Origin: Ascochyta rabiei
Lineage: Eukaryota > Ascomycota > Dothideomycetes > Pleosporales > Didymellaceae
Direction of reading: 5' to 3'
Length of the DNA: 64,000 bases
Assembly (NCBI RefSeq): GCF_004011695.2
Contig: NC_082418.1
Location: 124,001-188,000 of the forward strand
The notes below the pieces were generated by a model. That model did no database searches, was not told the origin of the DNA, and saw nothing but the letters and a program-made list of their open reading frames with translations. A program made the translations under genes and the position numbers. Numbering within the stretch: position 1 is the first letter of the stretch; every line of letters starts with the position of its first letter. Of the stretch, positions 34,801 through 44,813 are shown one piece after another.

Positions 34801-36550
34801 TTCAGTTCGTCCCACATGACATTCTTCTGGGGACACAAGCCGAGGCCTCCCGTGCCATCCATCTCAATGGAACCACTGGTGATGGTGTTCAGACCTGCGA
34901 TAGCGTCGAGGGTCGTTGACTTTCCGCTACCGTTGGCACCTAAGAGAACCATGATTTGGCCCTTGCGTGCTTTGATGCTGAAGTCGTCGACAGCAATGAC
35001 CGTCTCCGGGGGCTTGAGTCCAATCTTAGCTAGAAGGTTTCTTCGGAACCAGCTTGGTGCCCAGTGCTTGGAGAAGTTGGTCAAGATGATGTTGTGGTCG
35101 GGAGAATCAGTAGTCGTCTTGCGATCCGCAGAGACGGTACCGTACAACCATCGCTCTACGAGTGCGCCGAGGAAGGGGTACACGAGTGTCTGTATGATGA
35201 GGAACACCCAGAAGACGATTCCAGGCGTTGACCAGACATGATCCTCGTACGCTGGAGCGCCTTGACCCAGGTTCGCACCAGCAAGTTCACGTTCGAACCG
35301 AGCGATCCAGACGATGAAGAAGACGTAGTTGATGGACGGAAAGATCAGACTAAGGACGTAGACTGCCGAGGTGCTGAAGGGGCCTGCAACCTGTGCAATG
35401 ATGGCGAGGAGGATCGGAATGATGACGATGGTGATGCCGGAAAGTTGAGCTTTGCGGAAGAAGGCAGCGCCGAAGATGGAGAAGCTGGTCAGGGACAGAC
35501 CAGCGAGGATGTGGAAGATGACCAGGATGCCTGCGTTGGAGGACCTGAAAGCAAGAGCCCACACAATCAGGCCCATGATGACCCAGCCGGGAAAGTAGAT
35601 GACGTCAAAGGCGATGTGGTTCGCCAGAAGACGGGCAAACTGAGTGTGCCACGCCTTCTTCGCGGGAGACATGGCTTCCACGAGCTGCGAGATTCCGCGC
35701 TCTCGTTCGTCGGCCATCTGCCCCGTCAGCTGATAGGTAACACCACAGACGCCAATGTACAGCGCTGCGCCCATGATGTTGATGAGCGCGCCCATGTACA
35801 GAACCCGGATGCGCTCGTCTCTCTCCTCCTGCGTGCGCTCGGTGTACGGGAATGCGTGGATGGCGGGTATGGCTCGAGCGGTGGCGGTGGCGGTGGCGGT
35901 GGCGATGGCGGTGGCGGTGGGATCCAGATCCAGGCTCGCAATCGTCTCGTCCACGGCGCGCTGCAAGGGCAGGATGTAGATCTGCACATCGTTGTCCTGC
36001 TGGTCGACGTAGATTTGCGATCCGAGGACGCTGTCGGCCCTGAGCGTGTAGTTCCATGCCGGCCCAGGGCCTTGGTCGGGGCTCGAGTGGAAGTTGACTG
36101 CGCCGAAACAGGTGCTCGCGCCTCGCAGTGAGCCGGCGCACGTGGTGAGAAGGTCCAGCTCTTGGTCGAGGGTGATGGCCTGCAGTCCGGCGTCACGGAC
36201 TTGGCTGGAGAGTTGGCCGATGACGTGCTCGATTTGGCCGCCTGTGTATCCGTTGTGGACGAAGACGACCTTGTCGCGGCCGCCTGTTGCTGCGGCGAGG
36301 GCGTCGGGGAAGGACCGAATGGGGGTGGCGTTGCCGATGCCGTACTGAGAAGGGGGGATGAAGAAGTTCTTTGCGTACGTGATGAAGAACATCTACGCCG
36401 TGTCAGCTGTGCTCAGACCGCAGGACGCGACACACGCACGAAGATGATGGGCGCCCAGAATGCGCGGACGCTCGTGAAGAACCATTGCCGCCATGCGACG
36501 ATGAGCAGCGTCTTCTTTGTGAGGATCCACGTCTGGCTGAGGATCGCCAT
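31611..36550 (-). CDS. Full-size ABC transporter, ABCA type
   Basis: Two exons: 36550-36440 (37 codons, MAILSQTWILTKKTLLIVAW) and 36392-31611, 47-nt intron (GTGCGT...CAGCTGAC...CGTAG), 1630 aa. Layout is TMD1-NBD1-TMD2-NBD2. A large extra-membrane loop between the first two membrane segments is typical of ABCA. NBD1: Walker A GANGSGKST near residue 520, signature LSGGQKRK near 609, Walker B CCVDEVSSGLD. NBD2: GPNGAGKSS near 1281, signature LSGGNKRK near 1382, LLLDEPSSGMD. NBD1 has Val where the usual Pro follows the catalytic Glu. A (GGTGGC)n run at about 35876-35925 encodes an Ala/Thr tract in the first loop. ABCA proteins move lipids; the substrate here is unknown. The 3' end is duplicated downstream. 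Confidence 0.93.
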
Positions 36551-36639
36551 GTTGCCCTTGGCCGGGCTCTGGCTGCTGTGAAGGCGGTTTCGGTGTTGAT
36601 TGCAGATTACGAGATGGCTGCGGCACCCATGCTTCCAGC

Positions 36640-37050
36640 ACGATGGGGGGGTATCAGGACGATGGATGAGACTTCCAGCACTCCGGGATATCAGGACGAT
36701 GGATGAGACTTCCAGCACTCCGGGCTATCAGCACGATGAATGAGACTTGAAGCACTCCGGGGTATCAGGACGATGGATGAGACTTCCAGCACTCCGGGAT
36801 ATCAGCACGATGGATGAGACTTCCAGCACTCCGGGCTATCAGCACGATGAATGAGACTTGAAGCACTCCGGGGTATCAGGACGATGGATGAGACTTCCAG
36901 CACTCCGGGATATCAGCACGATGGATGAGACTTCCAGCACTCCGGGATATCAGCACGATGGATGGGAGACTTCGCACGATGGATGGGAGACTTCGCACGA
37001 TGGATGGGAGACTTCGCACGATGGATGGGAGACTTCGCACGATGGATGGG
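36640..37050. repeat. 37-bp minisatellite merging into a 21-bp minisatellite, upstream of the ABC gene
   Basis: About nine copies of a 37-bp unit built from GATGGATGAGACTTCCAGCA and CTCCGGGATATCAG-type words fill 36650-36955. Two unit variants alternate (GATGGATGAGACTTCC versus GATGAATGAGACTTGA), so a three-unit higher-order block has itself duplicated. It then collapses into about five copies of a 21-bp unit (CACGATGGATGGGAGACTTC plus G) at 36953-37045. It begins about 90 bp from the ABC start codon. Confidence 0.93.
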
Positions 37051-37845
37051 GAGAGAGTCAAGAGCAACATGCAGAAAGCGAGTCACCCAAGAGCTTCGCC
37101 AGCAGGACGTGTCAAGAGTCAAGACCATGTCGCCTCCAGACTCCAGACAAGACCCACGCATGCGACTGCCAAGCGGCGACGTCTTGTCGTCGTCTTCATT
37201 TGCCTCGCGCCACGCCCCAGACCAGGCAAGCTGTTGGAAGCGGCTCGATATTCTCCCGCCATCCAAGCGCCGCGGCCCGTCGAGCGGCGAATGAGAGCAC
37301 GATGCGCCCCGACTCCCGACGCCCGACGGGCAGCTGCCGTCCGAGTGATGGGGAAGGTGCAAACCGCCTTTCTCCCATTCCGAGCAACGTACAAGCAGAT
37401 GCGCTGATGTTGATGATCAGATCTGCCTTGAGTCTCTCTCTCACTTGCCAGCAGTCGGTGAGTCTTGCGCAGCGGCATCGACCTCGGCATCCTGCTTGTC
37501 GCAGCCTCGCCTAGAATGCCCAGCCGCCGAGTGCAGCGCTCCATTGGAAAAGGAAGAAATTGCGATGCCAATCTCCCTCGACACGCCTCGCTTAAACGGC
37601 TGCGCCTCGTGCTGCACGGCAACGACTGCAAATGCGCGTCATCGATTATCGGGCCTTGAGCTCGGCCTGTGCAAACGCCGACAACGCTGGAGCTAGTGCA
37701 CGTGAAGCAACACATGCACTCTCGATAGGCTCCGTTTGTACTTGGGAAGCCAAAACTGGCCTCATCTACCCAAAGATGCATCTTGTGTCTTTCCATACTT
37801 TTGCAATGTCTCCGATGCCTTGAGCGACTTTGATAACCCCTTGTT
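37051..37845. other. Intergenic, no convincing gene
   Basis: A minus-strand frame of 246 codons (37119-37859) is open but Arg/Ser-rich with no domain-like sequence, and plus-strand frames overlap it. I do not accept any as a gene. Confidence 0.4.
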
Positions 37846-38278
37846 AGATCACCCATCACTAGGACTCACCTATCACTAGAAACCACCTATTACTTAGAAT
37901 CACCCATCACTAGAACTCACCTATCACTAGAAACCACCTATTACTAGAAATCACCTATCACTAGAAACCACCTGTCACTAGAACTCACCCATCACTAGAA
38001 CACACCCATCACTAGAACACACCCATCACTAGAAATCACCCATCACTAGAAATCACCCATCACTAGAACACACCCATAACTAGAACACACCCATCACTAG
38101 AACACACCCATCACTAGAAATCACCCATCACTAGAACACACCCATCACTAGAAATCACCCATCACTAGAAATCACCCATCACTAGAACACACCCATCACT
38201 AGAAATCACCCATCACTAGAAATCACCCATCACTAGAAATCACTCATCACTAGAAATCACTCATCACTAGAAACCACA
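37846..38278. repeat. 17-bp minisatellite, about 25 copies
   Basis: Head-to-tail 17-bp units of the form CACCCATCACTAGAAAT or ACACCCATCACTAGAAC run for about 430 bp. Two variants (AAAT and AACAC) are interspersed in blocks such as two-then-one, which points to spread by unequal exchange or slippage. Copies at the left end are more diverged (CCTATTACTAG). Non-coding. Confidence 0.95.
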
Positions 38279-38668
38279 GAAGCCTCTGCAACGTTGTCAA
38301 AGAGAAAGAGATCGAATCATCAAGGCCACATAGCCGGAATCGCCCAGGCCCACGAACGCCGTGGAGACACACCACGCTGCATCCACACCGAAACTCGCAT
38401 CCTCACGACCGCACCCAGGAGCCTGCCGACCCACCAGATAGCACCGTCGCCACTCCTTCCATCGACCCAGGAGCCTGCCAACGCCAAGCAGCCAGACAAA
38501 ACCCAGCTCGCAAGCACGCCCGTCGTATACATACACGTCATCTCAAGGCCAGAGCACCACCACGCAGTGCCCAGTCGTCTACTCCGCTTGTGTGAGACGT
38601 CCTCCCGCAGATCTGAACGTGCCCCTTTGGGCCCCTTTGGGTGGAGAGAATGCACCACGCACCGCTAC

Positions 38669-39311
38669 CTACTCCTCATCTGGCCGCGGGTTCTCGTACT
38701 CTACGATCAACTCGTCGTCGGAGCCAATCTCCATCTCGCCGGACTCGAGAGAGCGGAGATCTGGAGCCACCGTCGGCGAGGGAGGAGCAGGTGCGGGGTG
38801 GGGAGAGGAGAAGAGATAGTCGAGGAGACGGCGGAGGAAAGAGACGAGGCGGGAGAGGAGAGAGGGTGACGGGTGCGAGAGAGGGGGCAAGTCGAGGAGG
38901 AGCGTAGTGCTGTATTTCGTCAGTGGATGATCGGAGTAGGAGAATACAGAAGAGTGCGCAAGCACGAAGGAGTCAACGATGCGCTATGCTGCAGATGCGC
39001 TGCAGCTTGACGCAAAAATTTAGGGCGTGCTTGAACCCATCGGCCACCACGTACGGATCAAATTCACTCCCGCTCCACTCATCCTCCAGCGGGGACCAAG
39101 CTGAATCAGCCACGACCACGGCCTCCGACGCGCAACGCGGCAGCTGCTTGCTCACGACCCGCAGGTCCGACGACCCGTGGAGCGGGAGGAAGCCCTCTGG
39201 CAGAGGAAAGGAGCGGCGCGGCCAGGGATCGAACGGGGCCAGATGCTCGAGCGCTTCTGGGCTGTTGGAGGGGTGGAGAGGGGCCGGGTTTTCGTCTCGG
39301 CGGTAAGGCAT
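38669..39311 (-). CDS. Hypothetical protein, two open segments with unresolved junction
   Basis: The first segment (39311-38973) starts MPYRRDENPAPLH in good context (CCACAATGCC) and reads PFDPWPRRSFPLPEGFLPLH, VVSKQLPRCASEAVVVADSA and GSEFDPYVVADGF. The second (about 38985-38669) is in another frame and reads RIVDSFVLAHSSVFSYSDHP, LTKYSTTLLLDLP, a helix LLSRLVSFLRRLLDYLFS and an acidic end DELIVEYENPRPDEE. They overlap near 38975-39010 and probably form one gene of about 200 aa. No GT-AG intron of normal length closes the frames, so either a very short intron or a 1-nt indel lies at about 38990-39040. I do not recognise the family. Confidence 0.45.
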
Positions 39312-39956
39312 TGTGGTTGGAGGGCTTTGGTAGTGGAGAGGTAAAGAGGGTTTGGTGGAGAGGTAAAGAAGGTTTGTTGCAGTGCATCGGAGAATACAGT
39401 GTGACTTTGAGAAAGTTCGTCGATCTGAGAAGAGAGCGGATAGAGGCTGCGGAGCGATCTCTCGTAGTGGGCGAGGTTTTGCACCATGTCAGTGAAGGTG
39501 AAGCAGACTCGACCGCTTCACTCCGAGCTCGCGCACATGGGAACCAAATACAACGCTCACAATAGTACCGAGTGAGCTGTAGGGGACCCATATCACCGTT
39601 TCACTCTTTCACAGCGGGCTCACATGGGCTGGAGGCAGTTGATGCCATCGAAAGGCTTACCTCTCGAGCACTGAGAGAGCTCGAGGGCAGCCATAGCCCA
39701 GAGCCCAGCATCGAGCTTGCTGACGAGGAGCAGAGATAGATCTCGAGCACGCACTTTTTCACACAGACGATACAAGAGATTCACTGTACAGCTAGCAACC
39801 GCTGGAGCATTATGAAAACACCCAAGACCAGCAGGACACGCGGATTCAACGCCACCAGCACGTCTGCAGCCCCTCGAACGTGGAAAGTCGATCCAACTCC
39901 TCTCCAACAAGCCAGACAAGCCAGCAAGATCAAGAAGAGAAGCGGACGAGCAAAGC
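39312..39956. other. Upstream region, possible uORF
   Basis: No gene accepted. A minus-strand Met at 39487 begins a protein-like stretch (MVQNLAHYERSLRSLYPLSS) that overlaps the 5' end of the gene at 39311 in another frame. It could be a uORF or a missed exon. Confidence 0.35.
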
Positions 39957-40628
39957 TCATTGGAAATGGATTACTCGTCCCGACCCAAGCAACGGCAACG
40001 AGTACCAACGCTTCGACTCATTCATTCGCAGCGTGTAGTGCAGAAACCCGAGCATACTACAACCTTCTGTAGAGAAGCAGTTCTCGGGATGGGATCGGGT
40101 GGCAATCGAAAAGCACGCACCTGTGAAGAAGAAATGAAAGTTTTTGGAGGGGAGGCTTTCGTTGTTATGAAATGGCCTGGATGTGAACATCCGTGCTCTC
40201 ACACAATCTTTTTCATTGGAATTCTCAGCTCGCGTGAGGGCGCAAGGAAGAAGAGTCTTCGGAGCTGGGCATGTGAACAGTGAACGTGGAAAATCAATCA
40301 AGTGCGTTGTGGAACTCGACTGTTCATAGACATCAGGATCGTCTCCTGGCTGCTTGGGTATTTGAGCTCGTGGTCGAATCATATGCTCAGTGACATCATG
40401 TAGCGTTGTGTGCAGCTCGATGAGTCCACGATTGCACTTGATGTGACTCGGCGACGTAAAATACGGTCTAAATACCTGTGGAAACGTCTTGCAAGATGAG
40501 ATAGTCCAACGATGCCAATGCCGGTTGTCCTGAGGGAGCAGGATACAACCGCTCGCTTTACCTCTATTCTTTTCTCTCCACCGCTCTGGAAAGGAAACGT
40601 AAGCACCTCCATAGATTGAGGCACTCAT
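39957..40628 (-). CDS. Uncertain ORF, 223 codons
   Basis: Open frame without introns, starting MSASIYGGAYVSFPERWREK. It has no strong competitor on the other strand and a fairly balanced amino-acid composition, but no recognisable domain, signal peptide or membrane segment. Length alone makes it a candidate; it could be chance. No function is suggested. Confidence 0.25.
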   Translation of the reverse strand: MSASIYGGAYVSFPERWREKNRGKASGCILLPQDNRHWHRWTISSCKTFPQVFRPYFTSPSHIKCNRGLIELHTTLHDVTEHMIRPRAQIPKQPGDDPDVYEQSSSTTHLIDFPRSLFTCPAPKTLLPCALTRAENSNEKDCVRARMFTSRPFHNNESLPSKNFHFFFTGACFSIATRSHPENCFSTEGCSMLGFLHYTLRMNESKRWYSLPLLGSGRVIHFQ

Positions 40629-41079
40629 GGAGACCTGCGGGCCGGGTCGATCACGCGCATTGCACTTCGCGCATGATTGAGTCTCGACCTACAATACTTG
40701 GAAAAGGTCTGGACCGCATAAGTTTTGATTCACGCATGCTACTGTTGTTCTTGTGCTGCTCAGAGCGCTCCTATGAGCTAGCAAGACACTTCGCCTACAT
40801 TTTTTCGTTGACTGCTCCAGCTGCTGGGCTTCTGAAGAAGAGACTCGTTTTTCCATCAATGTGTTCAATTGCTAAGCATACTTTGAAACTGACACTATAT
40901 TTCGAAACCCATTCGCGGTACTTCGCTTTGTGGTAGTAAGATATGGCGAATCGTCTCATCCAGCGAAACCCAGCGCAGGAATGCGAGAAGGTGGATGGAC
41001 TTGGAAGTCTGGTCACCCACATGAAAACTGACTAGCTGATTATCTGATTATTGATAGGGTGACGTAGTACTGATGGGTC
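40629..41079. other. Intergenic
   Basis: About 450 bp, no gene seen. Confidence 0.4.
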
Positions 41080-41640
41080 ATGGACCCGGCGCAGCGTTGT
41101 CGCTTCACATCGCACACGACAGTTTCACTGTCCCCGTTGGGAACTCTCCAGTGCAAAACGCTTCCTCAAAACACAATGTTCCCTTCCACATCCTCACCAT
41201 GGCGTTCTAATCCCTCATTGAACCCTCGTTCGAACAAGCCGGGCACCCTTTTGAAAGTAGTCGCTCTCAGTACAGCAACGAAACCCAACGACGCCAGGCT
41301 GAACAACATCCGTTTCTCAACCCGGCACTTATTCTTCGGTCCCGCATCCCCAGTTTCGACACCCTGAGTACACCGACAGCAACTATACAACCAACAACCT
41401 CGAGCACCACAGTTCACCAGAGGGCACCGAACCTTCGCATTCGACGTTCCCCCGAAGCGGAGCAAGAAGCCTATTCACACCACCATCAAGAAGGACGGTT
41501 CCTTTCGCTTTGACCAAGCTCCGTTCACAGCGAGTCTTCATTGCATGAGCGCCCTGGTCTGGCCCAATACATACGCACACCACGTCATGCCAGAGCTCAC
41601 CAAGCTCAACGCTCGCGCATACGATTCCTTTCTTGAGTAG
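41080..41640 (+). CDS. Possible small gene interrupted by one in-frame TGA or a 42-nt intron
   Basis: One frame is open from ATG 41080 to TAG 41638-41640 except for a TGA at 41365-41367 (95 codons before it, 90 after). The second half reads protein-like: RGHRTFAFDVPPKRSKKPIH, TTIKKDGSFRFDQAPFTASL and PNTYAHHVMPELTKLNARAY. A short GT-AG intron ending at ...CCGACAG (about 41338-41379) would remove the TGA, but it is at the lower size limit and has no clear branch site. Otherwise this is a gene with one nonsense change, for example CGA to TGA. No family recognised. It overlaps a minus-strand frame at 41538-42146. Confidence 0.4.
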
Positions 41641-42146
41641 ACTTCCCGGAAGATTATCATCGATCGCATTGGTAGTGGTAGCATCTGTACGGATAGGGAT
41701 GTATTCCGGACTCGGTCGAAGTTTTCAATGAGTAGGCGCTGACATACCACGCGGACAGCTGGATTTTTACTGGGGAGTTCTAGAGTCCTGGAGATTGATT
41801 CGACTGCGCGGAAGATTTGAGAGACTTGGTATGGCTGAGCATTCGTCGTTACAGGATGGTATTCTCGCCAGCGAGCTGATAGAACATCATCGAGATTCGC
41901 CACGTCATCAGATAAACTGTACATTACACATCTCTCGGGTTTCTGTGAAGCATGTAAAGATAGGGGAAAGGTTGAAGCCCAAGCAGATAGACATCTGTAT
42001 GCGAAGGAAAGAAACCACCGAAGACGAGAAATCGGGGTGACACTCGATCTCTGAACACCAGACGGTGTGCGAAGAACCTCCATCATTCCTACTGTTTCTT
42101 TACTGCAGCAACTGGAGGACAAAGGAGGCGATCGAGCAGCTCTCAT
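41538..42146 (-). CDS. Uncertain ORF, 202 codons
   Basis: Open frame with a plausible middle part (DDVANLDDVLSARWREYHPV, RVVCQRLLIENFDRVRN). A Met at residue 75 (MYSLSDDVANL) is a likelier start than the first. The 3' end overlaps the plus-strand frame 41080-41640 by about 100 bp, so at most one of the two is right over that stretch, unless they are convergent overlapping transcripts. No domain recognised. Confidence 0.3.
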   Translation of the reverse strand: MRAARSPPLSSSCCSKETVGMMEVLRTPSGVQRSSVTPISRLRWFLSFAYRCLSAWASTFPLSLHASQKPERCVMYSLSDDVANLDDVLSARWREYHPVTTNAQPYQVSQIFRAVESISRTLELPSKNPAVRVVCQRLLIENFDRVRNTSLSVQMLPLPMRSMIIFREVYSRKESYARALSLVSSGMTWCAYVLGQTRALMQ

Positions 42147-42367
42147 ACAACACAGGGGCTATAAACGACCATCATCTGAGCTAATTTCCTCTCTACCGTG
42201 TCAGGCTCCACGTACCGTAGTCACAGGGTGTGTCTTCCAAGGTCCATCGAAGCCTGAACTGACCTCAAGTTTGTGTACTCTACAGCTTCACGCGACAGAA
42301 AACTCACCCCAGATGCCGAAGATGTCGTAATCTGCAACACAGTCGAACTCAACTGCGGTAGCGAAAC

Positions 42368-42952
42368 ATGCGGCGAGCGCAAGCTCGAGACCTCCTGCGT
42401 CACCGGAGTATTATTGAGCCAGGAATCCACGTTGAGCCGAGCTCACCACCACCCATCTCCAATCCTCGCCATTCATTTCCCGCTCCACCTCGTTTTCCAG
42501 CCCTCGCATCTTCCCGCCTCGCTCCCAAAAAACAGAGCTCCGCCATCTCACAGATCCCAGCAGTCGAAGACACCACAGAGTACGATCCCAACGGAACCAT
42601 GCACACCCTCGACCGAGCACCGCGCCCTTGTTACCATCAAGTGCAAACACCCAGCATCCATTGTGAAGGAGACTGGATGCACCACAGCCTCCACTCACTC
42701 CCTACCGCCGCGGTCTCCAAGCACAAAGACACAAGTGTCATCGCACAGATGGAAATCCTCCTCTTGCTGCCATCCGGTTTCTACAACTCTTCAGACACCA
42801 CATGCACGCTCTTCTTCGACGGGGCCATGGGCGTCGTTGGCGATGCCGCGTTCCTCGAGGAGGTCCTCACGCGCAGCATCCTGCAGTCTGAGTCACCGCT
42901 TCGAGCGCAGAGCGTTCCGGGTGTGGGGCTGCTACCTGAGATCTCCGAGTAA
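42368..42952 (+). CDS. Uncertain ORF, 194 codons
   Basis: The Ser/Pro-rich first half is weak. The second half (VIAQMEILLLLPSGFYNSSD, TTCTLFFDGAMGVVGDAAFL, EEVLTRSILQSES) looks like a folded protein. An alternative frame starting at 42273 has a cysteine-bearing start (VICNTVELNCGSETCGE), so a two-exon gene joining the two frames is possible. No family recognised. Confidence 0.33.
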   Translation: MRRAQARDLLRHRSIIEPGIHVEPSSPPPISNPRHSFPAPPRFPALASSRLAPKKQSSAISQIPAVEDTTEYDPNGTMHTLDRAPRPCYHQVQTPSIHCEGDWMHHSLHSLPTAAVSKHKDTSVIAQMEILLLLPSGFYNSSDTTCTLFFDGAMGVVGDAAFLEEVLTRSILQSESPLRAQSVPGVGLLPEISE

Positions 42953-43711
42953 CGGCGCGGGCAGTCTGTGATTGAGGGTGTTAATATCGATGCGGGTTTG
43001 TTTGGCTGTACTTACCGATGCTGGTGGGTTTTAGTCCTTCGATTTAGGAGCGTGAGATGGTGCTGATACGAAGGAAGCTCTGGGTGACTTGAACACGGCT
43101 GCTTTTTCTTGAATACAGTATGTTTGGGGCGCCGGTGGACTTTTAGGCTGATGTGGGCTAGAAACTAGGGACTGGAGATGCAACATTCACGAATAAGGAG
43201 ATGGGGGGGAGATGTTGCGCTTTACTCGATGTCAGCATCTTGATGAGCTTCCCGTGGTACTTGGGCCGCCGCACACATCGCCAACAAGCTATCATTCTTG
43301 GCAGAAAATCGTAATAACGTCCTGGCTCTGAAGCCTGCGACGTAAAGAGCTACCCCACATCCTAAGAAGTAGCGTGCACAATGTCCGCCGTGTGGGTTAT
43401 ACATGTTTGAGCCTAGAATTCCTCTACTTGCACACTTGATAGACTCCAGACATGTTTTCAACGAAAGAAGCCAAACAACTTGTAAACTCAAGAAGCACAG
43501 TACCACCAAACCCATCAAAGCCATGTATGTGATGTTGTGAAGAAACCTCGCCAGAACGCAGGAAATAGTTGCAGCGCAAAAGGAAATGACCAGCGACCGT
43601 ATCCCTTTCAGAAACATATTGCAACCTTTCATCAACTGCACTGCAGTGGTTCCATCTGCAGCGACGTCAAGCAAAGGAAAGACCCTCTACCCGATCCCTG
43701 ATCCACGTGGA
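42953..43711. other. Flank with a weak minus-strand membrane ORF
   Basis: A minus-strand frame (43222-43674, 150 codons) begins 38 bp after the stop of the cysteine-module gene and contains hydrophobic stretches (SLVISFCAATISCVLA, MALMGLVVLCFLSLQVVWLL). Nothing else supports it, and I list it only as a possibility. Confidence 0.25.
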
Positions 43712-44813
43712 CTATGCCTCGGGCAGCTGCGATGGTCCAAGCTGGGCTTCCTTGCAGAAAGCATCGTAGCAAGGTACATTTGGAGTATTTGGGGTCCTGT
43801 CCTTGTCGGCCATGAGCTTGAGGATGGCGTTTCCTCTCATGGTGCCCCCCTCCGGAATAGCAGGCGCTTCTACGATATTTGCATCTGCAGGCGCGGGCTC
43901 GTTGGTCTGCTCAACTATCCTGAATTCACCCGCGTCGGGAGCGGCGGTCTCTGATGCCTCAGGAGCGGGAGTAGAGTCTGAAGAGCTCGGCATCTCCGCC
44001 ATCACCAGAGCTTTGCTATCGTCTATAGCAGGGCTGACGCTGTCAGAAGCGGACTTTTCGGTGTAGGCTTCTCCGGGTCTATGGGTTGGAGCGTTCGTGG
44101 CGTAACCAGTCTCGGTGGCGTAGCCAGTCTCGGCAACGGAGCCAGTCTCGGTGGCGGTTGACGAGAGGGTACAGGGTGGAGACTCAAACGGCGGGGCAGA
44201 GGTACAAGTATCGTAGCATCTGAATTTGTCAATGAGAGAATAGGTCCAGAAGCCGTATCTGACTGGGGAGTTTAAAAAGAACAGAAGGAGAACAATGAAC
44301 TTACCCGCCCCACATCCGAGACACTTCACCGCAAACAGCTATGTAATCGATACATAGCCAAAGGGGAGAGCAGGTGCTGGAAGCGTTCATGCCCGTGGGA
44401 GTAGCAACTATCGAAGTCAAGGAAGGTGGAGTGGTGATAGAAGCTACTGCGTCACTATTTGTGGATGACGGGATGTCTTGCATAGAGTCTGGAGTTTGCG
44501 TAGGGTAGCCACCATCAACGCCGATAGGTGAGCTGGCGCTAGAGGAACATGGTGGAGCTGTGAAGGTGGGAATGTCCATGGCGCCGCCGGCACATTCAGT
44601 CCAACAGCTGTATGCAGGTCAGATGGAGGTCAATCCACAACTGATAGAACCATGTTATTTGCCGTCGCAAGGAAGGATGGACACATACCCGCCGTACTTC
44701 ATGCCACATTCGTTAACGGCATCGTAGCACTTCCCCAGGCCACAGTCCCGCCTGGCAGGGCCCGACAACACTACACCCGACATAGTGAACGCGACGAAAA
44801 GCTCCACTCGCAT
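43712..44813 (-). CDS. Secreted protein with two cysteine modules, each split by an intron at the same site
   Basis: Three exons, 44813-44689, 44607-44305 and 44219-43712, introns of 81 and 85 nt (GTATGT...CTGAC...ACAG; GTAAGT...TTCAG), 311 aa. Signal peptide MRVELFVAFTMSGVVLSGPA. Module 1: KCYDAVNECGMKYGG, intron, CWTECAGG, ending near FTAPPC. Module 2: LCIDYIAVCGEVSRMWGG, intron, CYDTCTSAPPFESPPC. Both introns interrupt the GGC codons after the first two bases of the last Gly (phase 2). Between them is a Ser/Thr/Pro linker, and after them Thr/Glu repeats (ETGYAT) and an acidic Ala/Pro tail with a last CYDAFC pair. Likely a wall-associated or extracellular protein; an effector role is possible but unproven. 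Confidence 0.82.

Noticed and set aside
36858..37514. Plus-strand frame with repeated HDGWETS heptads
   Set aside because: The peptide repeat comes from the 21-bp minisatellite, whose length is a multiple of three; there is no start context or extension with protein character.
37119..37859. 246-codon minus-strand frame upstream of the ABC gene
   Set aside because: Arg/Ser-rich, no domain, overlapped by open frames on the other strand; typical of GC-rich chance frames.
37846..38278. Possible CRISPR-like array of 17-bp units
   Set aside because: The units are directly adjacent with no unique spacers, and the organism is a fungus; it is a minisatellite.
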